Position numbers and translations under genes: made by a program. Shown here piece after piece: positions 1-6,245 of a stretch of 9,561 nt of DNA. This DNA is from an uncultured Bdellovibrionales bacterium (GTDB lineage: Bacteria; Bdellovibrionota; Bdellovibrionia; Bdellovibrionales; UBA1609). Location of the stretch: assembly GCA_937980625.1 (NCBI GenBank), contig CALJPJ010000145.1:1-9561 (forward strand), in the 5' to 3' direction. Each line of letters starts with the position of its first letter. The stretch's first letter is position 1. The notes beneath the pieces were generated by a model. That model worked only from the letters and a program-made list of their open reading frames with translations. It searched no databases and had not been told where the DNA came from.

Positions 1-742
1 TTTTTTGTAATCTCGTCGTCCAGGGCACGGAATTAAAGTCACCAAATAAAAAAGTACTTCCCTGCTTGTCTAATAAAAATTGGTAATTATTTAAATATTG
101 TTCGTTTCTGTTATTCCAGTAATTTTTTGAAGTTGGGGGGAGGGGGTGAGTTAAGTAAATATTTAGTTCTTTATTATTTATTTTTAGTTTCGAATAAATT
201 GACTTAATGCCAACACTACTGCGTGTAACCTCTAAGTTTTTGAACTCAAATTTAGAGTAGAGAGCTAGGCCGAAGCTATTATCTTGAGGGATAATTTTAT
301 AAAAAGGGTAAGCTTTTTTTAAAGGCTCTAAACTTTTAGCCCATTTCTGATCAACCTCAACTAACCCAATAATATCTGGGTTATTAATATTTATAAGGTC
401 AATTAGTTTTTGGTGGTGCGTATTTGAAGTGAGTACATTTGAGTAAAGTACTTTTATGTTATGGCTACTTTCTATATTAGTAGGGACCATATGTGGGGCA
501 ATTATAAATAAATTAACAAGGGAAAAAAATAACATTAGGCACATGAAAAATTTATTCTTAAAGTATGCATTAAACATACCTAGGGGAAACAAGTATAAAA
601 AGTATTGAAATCTAAAGCTATTAAATATATCGAAATAATAAAAGTAAGAGCCGGCAAAAGAAATAATTGTAAAAAAAATTATAATTACTCCAATAGTATT
701 AGCTCTATTTAATGTAAAAATAATATATTTTTTGAAACTCAT
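1..742 (-). CDS. Membrane-anchored endonuclease/exonuclease/phosphatase family protein, partial (C-terminus beyond window)
   Basis: An open frame runs from an ATG at 742 to the left edge (247 codons, no stop), so the gene is cut by the window. The N-terminus has hydrophobic segments at about residues 17-37, 42-57 and 65-86, then a soluble domain. That domain shows the order of an EEP-fold metal-dependent hydrolase: LYSNV near 99-103, PDIIGLVEVD at 122-131 (Glu129 as probable Mg ligand), an LTHPLPP stretch at 197-203 (His199) and GDFNSVPW at 234-241 (Asp235, Asn237). EEP proteins cleave phosphodiesters or phosphoesters of nucleic acids, inositides or lipids; the substrate cannot be told. The topology suggests the catalytic domain is tethered to the inner membrane, as in other bacterial membrane EEP proteins. 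An AGG lies just upstream of the start. It is separated by 105 bp from the PDZ gene on the same strand. The family call is firm; the function is open. Confidence 0.85.
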   Translation of the reverse strand, partial: MSFKKYIIFTLNRANTIGVIIIFFTIISFAGSYFYYFDIFNSFRFQYFLYLFPLGMFNAYFKNKFFMCLMLFFSLVNLFIIAPHMVPTNIESSHNIKVLYSNVLTSNTHHQKLIDLININNPDIIGLVEVDQKWAKSLEPLKKAYPFYKIIPQDNSFGLALYSKFEFKNLEVTRSSVGIKSIYSKLKINNKELNIYLTHPLPPTSKNYWNNRNEQYLNNYQFLLDKQGSTFLFGDFNSVPWTTRLQK

Positions 743-847
743 ATTAGGCCTATATAATTGTATAGCGATTAGTGTTTTAAATTGTTCTAATTTTGTTTAC
801 ATGGATTTCAATAAAAGAAAATTAAAATTTAAAAAATTATTACTTAG

Positions 848-1132
848 CTACTCAATATTATAAATTTGTTCCTTGCCATCGCGTTCAAGTATAACTTTTT
901 GTACTTTTCCAGAGTTAAGTTTTTTATAAAAATTCATAGCTTCGGTCACATTTCTAATTTTTTCATTATCATAACTCTTTAATATGTCACCTTGTTGAAG
1001 TCCTAAAGACTGGTAAAGTGACCCTTTTTTAACAGAGATAAGTTTAAAACCTTTTTTTGAAGAAGTACTTTCTTCACCACTAAAAGCAAGTGACTGAATA
1101 AGTAGTGAAAATGTAATTAAGATAATCTTCAT
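848..1132 (-). CDS. Small exported single-PDZ-domain protein, GspC-C-terminus-like
   Basis: 94 residues. A Sec-type signal sequence (MKIILITFSLLIQSLAFS) probably ends around residues 16-19 and has no lipobox cysteine. The rest is one PDZ domain: GFKLISVKKGSLYQSLGLQ, then QGDILKSYDNEKI, then a final beta strand LERDGKEQIYNIE. This order (strand, S-x-Y-x-x-LGLQxGD, basic/charged strand, E-R-D-G) resembles the C-terminal PDZ of the type II secretion protein GspC, but the transmembrane and HR domains of GspC are absent and no other secretion gene is in view. PDZ domains bind C-terminal or unfolded peptide segments, so an adaptor role in the periplasm is a reasonable inference; the partner is unknown. 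The ATG is supported by a strong AAGGAGA at 1141-1147. It is probably its own transcription unit. Confidence 0.8.
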   Translation of the reverse strand: MKIILITFSLLIQSLAFSGEESTSSKKGFKLISVKKGSLYQSLGLQQGDILKSYDNEKIRNVTEAMNFYKKLNSGKVQKVILERDGKEQIYNIE

Positions 1133-1292
1133 GTTAATGATCTCCTTTTTATTTATATTTATATTTTAAACTTCATTGATCAAGTGAAAAAATATACTTA
1201 ACAAAAAAATGACATTTAGATGACTAATTTTAAGAAGCCTTTGAAAAAAACATAGAATATAATATGGGTTTAGAGTTGCTTAAAATTAAAAA
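1133..1292 (-). promoter_or_regulatory. Intergenic region carrying the RBS and probably the promoter of the PDZ gene
   Basis: 160 bp with no reading frame. It holds the AAGGAGA ribosome binding site at 1141-1147, preceded on the minus strand by TATAAATATAAAT-like sequence (about 1152-1164) that could serve as a -10, and by TTGATC (1178-1183, inside the palindrome TTGATCAA). The TTGATC-to-TATAAA spacing is only about 14 bases, so an exact promoter cannot be fixed. No GC-rich hairpin with a T tract is seen for the upstream thioesterase gene. Confidence 0.35.
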
Positions 1293-1826
1293 TTAATTTC
1301 TTGGTACCAGTATCTCATCTAGCTCAATTTGTTTTTTAGATAAATTTGTTAACTTTAAGTCTAGAACTTCTTCACCAATAAACTCAAATAAAGACTTAGG
1401 CGATATAATTCCTTTTTGGCTTCTCTTTTTAAAGCAAGCACGGACACTAGCTGAGGCAACAATTTTGTCTCTAAGGTAAAATTTTTGCGTAATATAGAAA
1501 AACTTATCATCCCAGGCTTCAATTTTTGAGTGCACTTCATAGGTGTTAAATAAATTTAATGATTTTTTAAATAAAATAGACTCGGATAAAATTACAGGAT
1601 AATACCCAGATTTTATTATTTTGTAGAAGTAGCCAGTCTTAATCATTAAATCAAACCTGCCAAGGTCCATAACGGAAAAGAATCGACCGTTATTCATATG
1701 AAAGTTTAAATCTAAATCAAAAAAACCAACAGTAAAATTTGTAATACAGTTATCAGTAAGCTTTTTATTTTTAGTGTAAAATAGTCGTCTTATAATAAGA
1801 AAAAAAAACTTAAAATACAAATTCAC
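1293..1826 (-). CDS. Hotdog-fold thioesterase, THEM6/acyl-CoA thioesterase-like
   Basis: 177 residues. The block FFDLDLNFHMNNGRFFSVMDLGRFDL (about 35-60) has the D-x-D-x-N-x-H-M-N-N-G-R-(Y/F) signature of 4HBT-like thioesterases related to THEM6, with the Asp-Asn-His region forming the active-site entrance and central helix. It is followed by strands carrying SESILFKKSL, YEVHSKIEAWDDKFFYITQKF and ASASVRACFKKR, as expected for one hotdog domain. The first 13 residues are hydrophobic and could attach the protein to the membrane. These enzymes are presumed to hydrolyse fatty acyl-CoA or acyl-ACP thioesters; the true substrate is not evident. The start is a GTG at 1826, supported by an AGGAGAG about 8 bases upstream (around 1835-1841). 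It lies 35 bp after the helicase stop on the same strand, so co-transcription with the helicase is likely. Confidence 0.82.
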   Translation of the reverse strand: MNLYFKFFFLIIRRLFYTKNKKLTDNCITNFTVGFFDLDLNFHMNNGRFFSVMDLGRFDLMIKTGYFYKIIKSGYYPVILSESILFKKSLNLFNTYEVHSKIEAWDDKFFYITQKFYLRDKIVASASVRACFKKRSQKGIISPKSLFEFIGEEVLDLKLTNLSKKQIELDEILVPRN

Positions 1827-1861
1827 TGATTAAACTCTCCTATTAAAGTAAATATAATGAG

Positions 1862-3199
1862 TTACCATTTTTTAGTTTTCTTTTTAGAGGACTTTTTACG
1901 GTTTGATGATTTTTTCTTTGGGCCAGATTTTTTGGGGTCACGACGGCTATACTGTTTCTTTTTATTGGCGCGAGCATTTTGTTTGCGCTCACTATCTATT
2001 TTAGCTTTGGCCTTACTGGCCTTGATTATGGGTGCAGATAAAGCCGCTTCAGAATGAAATGGTTGGTCAGTCTCAACAAAAATATTTTGGCCAGTTACTT
2101 TTTCAATATGAGCTAAAAAACTTTTCTCATCAGCGGTAACTAAAGAAATAGCTTTGCCCTCAGCCCCTGCTCTGGCTGTTCGGCCAATCCGGTGAACATA
2201 ACTTTCAGCTATGTTAGAAAGTTGATAATTAATAACATGGGTAATACCATTAATATCAATACCCCTAGAGGCAATATCCGTAGCTAAAAGCACTTTAACC
2301 TTATTATCAGCAAACATTTGTATTGCTTTTTGACGAGCTGATTGCGACTTATTTCCGTGGATAACGGCATTGGCTATTCCATTTGACTCTAACTTTTTAG
2401 CAATTCTATTTGCTGCGTATTTCATTTCAACAAAAACTAAAGTTTTTTTAAAGTTATTATTTTTTAACAGGTGTATTAATAAAGATATTTTTTTAGACTT
2501 TTCAACATACATTACTGTTTGGGCGATTTTTTTAACAGTTGTTGCTTGTGGAGTAATTTCAACTTTAATGGGGTTATTTAGCATTTTACTAGTTAGCTTT
2601 TGAATTTCAGGTGGCATTGTTGCTGAAAAAAACATATTTTGTCTTTTTTGAGGTAGGCGTTTGATTATATCTTTTACAGCGGGCATAAAACCCATATCTA
2701 GCATGCGATCGGCTTCATCTAGTACAAAAAAATCGATATGCCCTAATCGCAAAAGATTTTGACTCATTAAATCTAATAAACGACCAGGTGTTGCAACAAG
2801 CGTATGAACTCCCGATTTAAGTATATTTACTTGTTTTTTTTGGTTTACCCCACCAAAAATTGAAGTGCATTTAAGTTTTGTAAACTTACTATAGTTACTA
2901 TAGTTTTTTTCAATTTGTATAGCGAGCTCTCTAGTTGGAGTGAGTACTAAGGCTTTGGGAGAGTAAGCTGATAAATTTTTATTACTTGCAATCAAGTGAT
3001 TGATGATAGGTAAACAAAATGAGGCTGTTTTTCCTGTTCCGGTCTGAGCAATACCTAAAATGTCTTGTCCGTTAAGTGCATGAGGGATGGTTTTGCTTTG
3101 AATTGGCGTGGGCACCTTGTAGTCAAGGTCATCTAAAGACTTTTGTATGAGTTGATTTAATTTAAGGTCAGAAAAACTAAGAATAGACATAATTACCAT
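1862..3199 (-). CDS. rhlE: DEAD-box ATP-dependent RNA helicase, RhlE type
   Basis: 445 residues from the upstream ATG, with every DEAD-box motif in order: Q motif (F9, TPIQ 31-34), Walker A AQTGTGKT 51-58, PTREL 88-92, TPGR 137-140, DEAD 161-164, SAT 192-194, LVFVEMK 254-260, ATDIASRGID 306-315 and HRIGRTARAG 336-345. A basic Lys/Arg/Ser tail (about 397-445) follows and probably adds nonspecific RNA affinity. RhlE-group helicases remodel RNA in ribosome assembly and mRNA decay, often at low temperature. The tail and motif pattern fit RhlE better than DeaD, DbpA or SrmB, but the subgroup is inferred. A second ATG at 3190 gives MSILSFSDLKL, which lines up better with the usual RhlE N-terminus; neither start has a good Shine-Dalgarno site. 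The sequence before motif VI reads NYQLSNIAESYVHRIGR, with Gln where most family members have Asp (NYDLP). Confidence 0.93.
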   Translation of the reverse strand: MVIMSILSFSDLKLNQLIQKSLDDLDYKVPTPIQSKTIPHALNGQDILGIAQTGTGKTASFCLPIINHLIASNKNLSAYSPKALVLTPTRELAIQIEKNYSNYSKFTKLKCTSIFGGVNQKKQVNILKSGVHTLVATPGRLLDLMSQNLLRLGHIDFFVLDEADRMLDMGFMPAVKDIIKRLPQKRQNMFFSATMPPEIQKLTSKMLNNPIKVEITPQATTVKKIAQTVMYVEKSKKISLLIHLLKNNNFKKTLVFVEMKYAANRIAKKLESNGIANAVIHGNKSQSARQKAIQMFADNKVKVLLATDIASRGIDINGITHVINYQLSNIAESYVHRIGRTARAGAEGKAISLVTADEKSFLAHIEKVTGQNIFVETDQPFHSEAALSAPIIKASKAKAKIDSERKQNARANKKKQYSRRDPKKSGPKKKSSNRKKSSKKKTKKW

Positions 3200-3287
3200 T
3201 TGGCTAAGGTGAACTTTACCAATACCTTGTTTTTTTTTAATAGTCTATAGAGATTAAGGCTTAATAGTGGGGACGGTTGTTTTAATG

Positions 3288-3305
3288 CCAATTTTATAAA
3301 ATTGG
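3288..3305. repeat. Perfect 18-bp palindrome after the GNAT gene stop
   Basis: CCAATTTTATAAAATTGG is identical to its reverse complement. It begins one base after the TAG of the acetyltransferase frame (minus direction) and sits about 90 bp upstream of the helicase start. It could be a weak transcription-end hairpin, but the following minus-strand bases (CATTAAAACAACC) lack a clear T tract. Its outer arm also forms a TTGGCA (3286-3291) that could be a -35 for the helicase, with TATTAA at 3261-3266 at a long 19-base spacing. Confidence 0.5.
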
Positions 3306-3306
3306 T

Positions 3307-4158
3307 CTAACTAAGTATAAGGGCGAATTCTCCGATACGTTTGTAACCAATTGATTCATATAGTTTTTGAGCGGGTATATCAGTTTCTCCTGTAAACAAA
3401 ATACTTTTTGTATGCTTATGTATCTCTATACAGTCTTTAAGCATATGGAGCATTGTTTTTTTAGCATAACCATTTTTTCTAAATTTTTTAGGCGTAAAGA
3501 CTCCCCCAACTTGACCTATTTTGTCTCCATTTGAGTTTAATGCAGCTCTAGATAATAGCTGATCTTTATCAAATAACCCCCACCAGACTTTATTTTTAAC
3601 TTTTACTTTAAAGCTTGCCCGCATTTGGTCAATGGTTAAGTCTATTGGTAAATTTAATTCTTTCATGTAGGCATTTGATTGAATTAGCCATTGTTCAAAA
3701 TCGCTTTCAATTAATAAGCGAACATTTTTTTGATGCTCAATTTGTTTATTGTTAGCATCAAATAAGAGGCAATAAAGAAACTCTTTAGACTCTAATGATG
3801 GTTTGTATTTAGGATTTTTGAGTTTATATAATTTATATATAGGGTTTATGGAGTCCCAATGACCAATAAAACCACGTATCTCAAGTTGCTCATTAATACA
3901 TTCATTTAAAACGATGTCAGAGGGTATATGCTTAGAATTTTAGATCATGATGTTCCCGCGACGACTGAGATAAAAAACACTAATAATTTGGTTATCTTCA
4001 GTTAAAACTTTATAGTTCCCACTATTGGGATGATCACTTAAATTAGGGCCATACATTTTCAAATTGTTAATTAAAAATTGAGAAGTTTGCTCAAATTTAT
4101 TTAAAAACTTTTTTACATTGCTAATATCATGAGAGCTGACTTTTTTTACTTTGTACAT
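3307..4158 (-). pseudogene. GNAT acetyltransferase gene interrupted by one in-frame TAA
   Basis: Codon 1 (ATG at 4158, with AAGGG about 6 bases upstream) to the TAG at 3307-3309 is one continuous frame of 284 codons whose only internal stop is TAA at 3940-3942 (codon 73). The first part has FLNKFEQTSQFLINNL and SDHPNSGNYK and ends RRGNIMI. After the stop the frame continues NSKHIPSDIVLNE through the middle to the C-terminal GNAT domain: VGGVFTPKKFRKNGYAKKTM (acetyl-CoA pyrophosphate loop R-K-N-G-Y-A) and AQKLYESIGYKRIGEFALILS at the end. From memory of two-part GNAT relatives, a glutamine usually follows the RRGN-(hydrophobic)3 stretch, so CAA to TAA would explain the lesion. A downstream ATG at 3666 could give a 119-residue GNAT fragment but has no clear ribosome site. 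The acceptor substrate is unknown. Either a real nonsense mutation or a sequence error. Confidence 0.82.
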
Positions 4159-4225
4159 ATTAACCCTTAAAAAATATTGAGTTAGAATTTATGAAGATTA
4201 TCAGTTTACTAATAGGTTGTATAAC

Positions 4226-4650
4226 TTATTTTTTGATTGATATGGCTTTAATTCGTTCAGCCGGAATTCTAAACTGAGATTTCAAATATGTTTTAAAGTC
4301 ATTTTTGAAATAGTCTTGATTATCAATCGCTTTGTCCATGCAAGTCAGCCAAGCGTTTTTCTCATTACTACCAATAGGAAATTTTTTATGAAAATTTGGA
4401 ATATTAATTAAACCATATTTTTTTGATAAATGCGTGGACCATTTAGCCAGCCAGAAATAAAAAATGCAAGTTTTTCAATAGATTGTGTGAGGTCTTTAGG
4501 GTGCATTTCCCTAATGACCCTTGCTTCAGGGTGTAAATCCATATAATGGTAAAAGTCTTCACATAACTTAGTAATGCCAGGGAGTTTATTGGCAGCTTGG
4601 TAAGAGGAATCACCTTGCCCATATTTTTTGCTACTTATACTCATGAGCAT
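4226..4650 (-). pseudogene. Group II truncated haemoglobin gene, split by a one-base frameshift
   Basis: The first frame (ATG at 4650, or better ATG at 4644, which has AGAAAG 6 bases upstream) encodes SSKKYGQGDSSYQAANKLPGI, CEDFYHYMD, REMHPKDL and FFISGWLNGPRIYQK, the conserved first two-thirds of group II truncated globins. It then runs into NMV-stop at 4408. Shifting frame at the run of seven A (plus-strand T, 4418-4424) restores KKYGLINIPNFHKKFPIG, NAWLTCMDKAI and FRIPAERIKAISIKK, ending with TAA at 4226-4228. With eight A the product would be about 141 residues, normal for the family. The proximal haem histidine (IPNFH) and the conserved Trp of helix G (NAWLTC) lie after the shift, so the unshifted 80-residue product cannot bind haem normally. 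These globins bind O2, NO or peroxide species. The lesion may be a true mutation, a homopolymer read error, or a slippage site. Confidence 0.87.
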
Positions 4651-4710
4651 CTTTCTATCATAATTTACGCATAATACAATTCAGTATAAAAACATAGCTA
4701 ATGCTTATTT

Positions 4711-5265
4711 CTATTTACCAATTGCTAGAGCATAGCCCAAATCGTTTTCACTCCAAATCTTGATAGTAACTGAGTCATCAACTAAGAGTTTAGGGCTAGA
4801 ATTACTTGGGACTAATCCATTGTTTTTAAATTGATAGAGAGTATATTCTTTACCATCAATAGAATTTTTAAGCTTAAGCTGTGCTGCAATTCGACCTTGA
4901 ACTGAGCAGTATCTACCGCCAATTAGATTAAATTTCTTGCCAAGAACAATGCTGGGAACAGACGTAAAATCTAAGCGATCTAGAGCCTCATTTAACTCTT
5001 TATAATTATTAGTTAAAACTTCAACAGGCATATTTTTTTGATGATTATATGAAACTTCATTGGCAATACTTTGCATAGTGGGTGGCTTTTGATTAAAAAG
5101 AAAAGTAAACAAAATAATAGTGACTACAATAAGGCCACCAGTTAATGGCTTAATCCATTTTATATTTTTATAGCCGACCTGAGATTTAATTAGTTTTAGC
5201 TGGCTCGGAGTCATACATTGTGAATTATAATGATCTATGAGTGCTTGTTTAAGATTTTTATCCAT
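4711..5265 (-). CDS. Single-pass membrane anti-sigma factor of the bufferin operon
   Basis: 184 residues from the ATG at 5265. The short cytoplasmic N-terminus (about 1-38, MTPSQLKLIKSQVG) presumably holds the sigma factor. One transmembrane helix spans about 39-57 (PLTGGLIVVTIILFTFLF), followed by a 127-residue periplasmic part ending in a beta-rich module: GGRYCSVQGRIAAQLKL (about 116-132), GKEYTLYQF, then VTIKIWSENDLGYALAIGK. This last module resembles the outer domain of many ECF anti-sigma proteins. The role is assigned from gene order, topology and that C-terminal motif, not from a classic zinc-binding HxxxCxxC site, which is absent (Cys17 is the only N-terminal cysteine). Cys120 in the periplasmic motif is the one candidate sensor residue. 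The start overlaps the sigma stop in ATGGATAA. An alternative GTG at 5274 would place GGAG directly against the start codon, so ATG 5265 (GGAG at 5274-5277, 8-base spacing) is preferred. Confidence 0.75.
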   Translation of the reverse strand: MDKNLKQALIDHYNSQCMTPSQLKLIKSQVGYKNIKWIKPLTGGLIVVTIILFTFLFNQKPPTMQSIANEVSYNHQKNMPVEVLTNNYKELNEALDRLDFTSVPSIVLGKKFNLIGGRYCSVQGRIAAQLKLKNSIDGKEYTLYQFKNNGLVPSNSSPKLLVDDSVTIKIWSENDLGYALAIGK

Positions 5266-5707
5266 TTTTTTCACTCCATTTTTTAAGGCGTTTTTTTAAT
5301 CGGTGTAACTTTGAAAGTAAAGTTCCTTTACTGATTCCCTTTAGATTGGCAACTTCTTTATAGGTATAACCTTCTACTTCAATAAGAAATATTATCTCTC
5401 GCTCCTCCTCTGTAAGTATGGCAAGTAAAGCATGAATATCAAATTTTTCTGCAGTTATTTCTTCTAAATCAATACTATCAATAGCTTCAATTCTTTCGAG
5501 AGAGCTATAGTTGTTATCTTTTTTTTTAATAGAGTTAAAAAATAAATTTCGAATTGTGGTGAGTATATAAGCATCTTTTTTGAAAAAAAATTTAGTTTGT
5601 ACCTTAATGAGTGCATCGTGAACTAAGTCAAAAGCTAGCTCATTATTATTTGTTAAGGCTAAGGCATATTTATAATATTTATTAATATCATTGTCGTTAT
5701 AAAACAT
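5258..5707 (-). CDS. ECF-type RNA polymerase sigma factor of the bufferin operon
   Basis: 149 residues. Sigma region 2 covers about 10-62 (YYKYALALTNNNELAFDLVHDALIKV, then TTIRNLFFNSIKKK, the usual position of the (T/A)IARN-like segment). A short acidic linker follows, then region 4 at about 96-145 (LTEEEREIIFLIEVEGYTYKEVANLKGISKGTLLSKLHRLKKRLKK), whose last helix-turn-helix reads the -35 element. There is no region 1 or 3, as expected for an ECF sigma. It directs RNA polymerase to promoters released by the adjacent anti-sigma factor; its place inside the buf operon suggests it drives that operon and itself. It overlaps the 3' end of bufC by 11 bases and the anti-sigma start by 8. Weak AAAGG lies 9 bases upstream of the ATG, so translation probably depends on ribosomes finishing bufC. 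Confidence 0.92.
   Translation of the reverse strand: MFYNDNDINKYYKYALALTNNNELAFDLVHDALIKVQTKFFFKKDAYILTTIRNLFFNSIKKKDNNYSSLERIEAIDSIDLEEITAEKFDIHALLAILTEEEREIIFLIEVEGYTYKEVANLKGISKGTLLSKLHRLKKRLKKWSEKNG
5274..5277 (-). promoter_or_regulatory. RBS deciding the anti-sigma start
   Basis: GGAG on the minus strand, within the last codons of the sigma gene, 8 bases before ATG 5265. It overlaps the alternative GTG at 5272-5274, which it cannot serve. Confidence 0.6.
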
Positions 5708-6245
5708 ATGTACGAGCCTTTAGCTTTAAACAGCGCTCACCATTATCATCAAAAACGATAACTTCTTCTTGAGAGTTCTTATCAATTTGTGGACTCAAAT
5801 TATCTACTTTATTAATTAAGCCACTCCAATAGGCAAAAACTCCTGTTGTAACTCTTATAGTTTGTGACTTATTGACTTCTCCATACTGATATAATAAATC
5901 AAGCCGGGCTAAATGAGTTAATAAGTCGTCTTTGTGAAAATCAAAAGTGTTAAGTAAAAAAATTGAAAAATATTTAGAAAAATCAAAAATATTTGGAGAT
6001 TTAATTTTACTTTCGAGCAAGTATTTACGTACTAAAAATTTAAAATTGTTATTACCTAAATGAGATCTAAGTCCGACATAGTCTGTTGTTAAATTATTGA
6101 AAGCGCCAAAAAATAAATTTTTTCTGTAAATTGAAATATTAGCAATGGATTTAGATTGGATAATTTCTTGTAAGTTGTCGTGTAAACTCTGATTAAAGTT
6201 TAAGATTGATTGTGAAACTTTATTTAAATGCTCAGAGTATGTCAC
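5697..6245 (-). CDS. bufC: BufC-like partner protein (DUF2063-like) of the DUF692 enzyme
   Basis: 182 residues. The N-terminal helical part matches the DUF2063 pattern: a leading helix (SILNFNQSLHDNL), then ISIYRKNLFFGAFNNLTTDYVGLRSHLGNNNFKFLVRKYL (about 37-76) and a DFSKYFSIFLLN segment (about 88-99). These correspond to the usual I-Y-R-x(n)-L-x(n)-Y-P-x(n)-L-G-x-x-x-F-x-x-L and phi-x-x-F-L blocks. The C-terminal half (about 130-182) is predicted beta-rich. In characterised bufferin and related DUF692 systems this protein recruits the precursor peptide to the iron enzyme. The similarity is weaker than for bufA and bufB, so the call leans on gene order. The start is a GTG at 6245 inside the last codons of bufB (14-base overlap), with CCGAGG 6 bases upstream. 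Confidence 0.78.
   Translation of the reverse strand: MTYSEHLNKVSQSILNFNQSLHDNLQEIIQSKSIANISIYRKNLFFGAFNNLTTDYVGLRSHLGNNNFKFLVRKYLLESKIKSPNIFDFSKYFSIFLLNTFDFHKDDLLTHLARLDLLYQYGEVNKSQTIRVTTGVFAYWSGLINKVDNLSPQIDKNSQEEVIVFDDNGERCLKLKARTYVL

Noticed and set aside
743..847. Rho-independent terminator after the PDZ gene
   Set aside because: The region has T-rich minus-strand runs but no GC-containing hairpin before them.
1857..2603. Plus-strand open frames at 1857-2057 and 2370-2603
   Set aside because: They lie antisense within the helicase, whose motifs are complete on the minus strand; translations are low-complexity Phe/Leu-rich shadows.
3940..3942. TAA as a reassigned or recoded sense codon in the GNAT gene
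   Set aside because: TAA ends several intact genes here (bufA, bufC, sigma), so it is a normal stop; no recoding signal is known for TAA.
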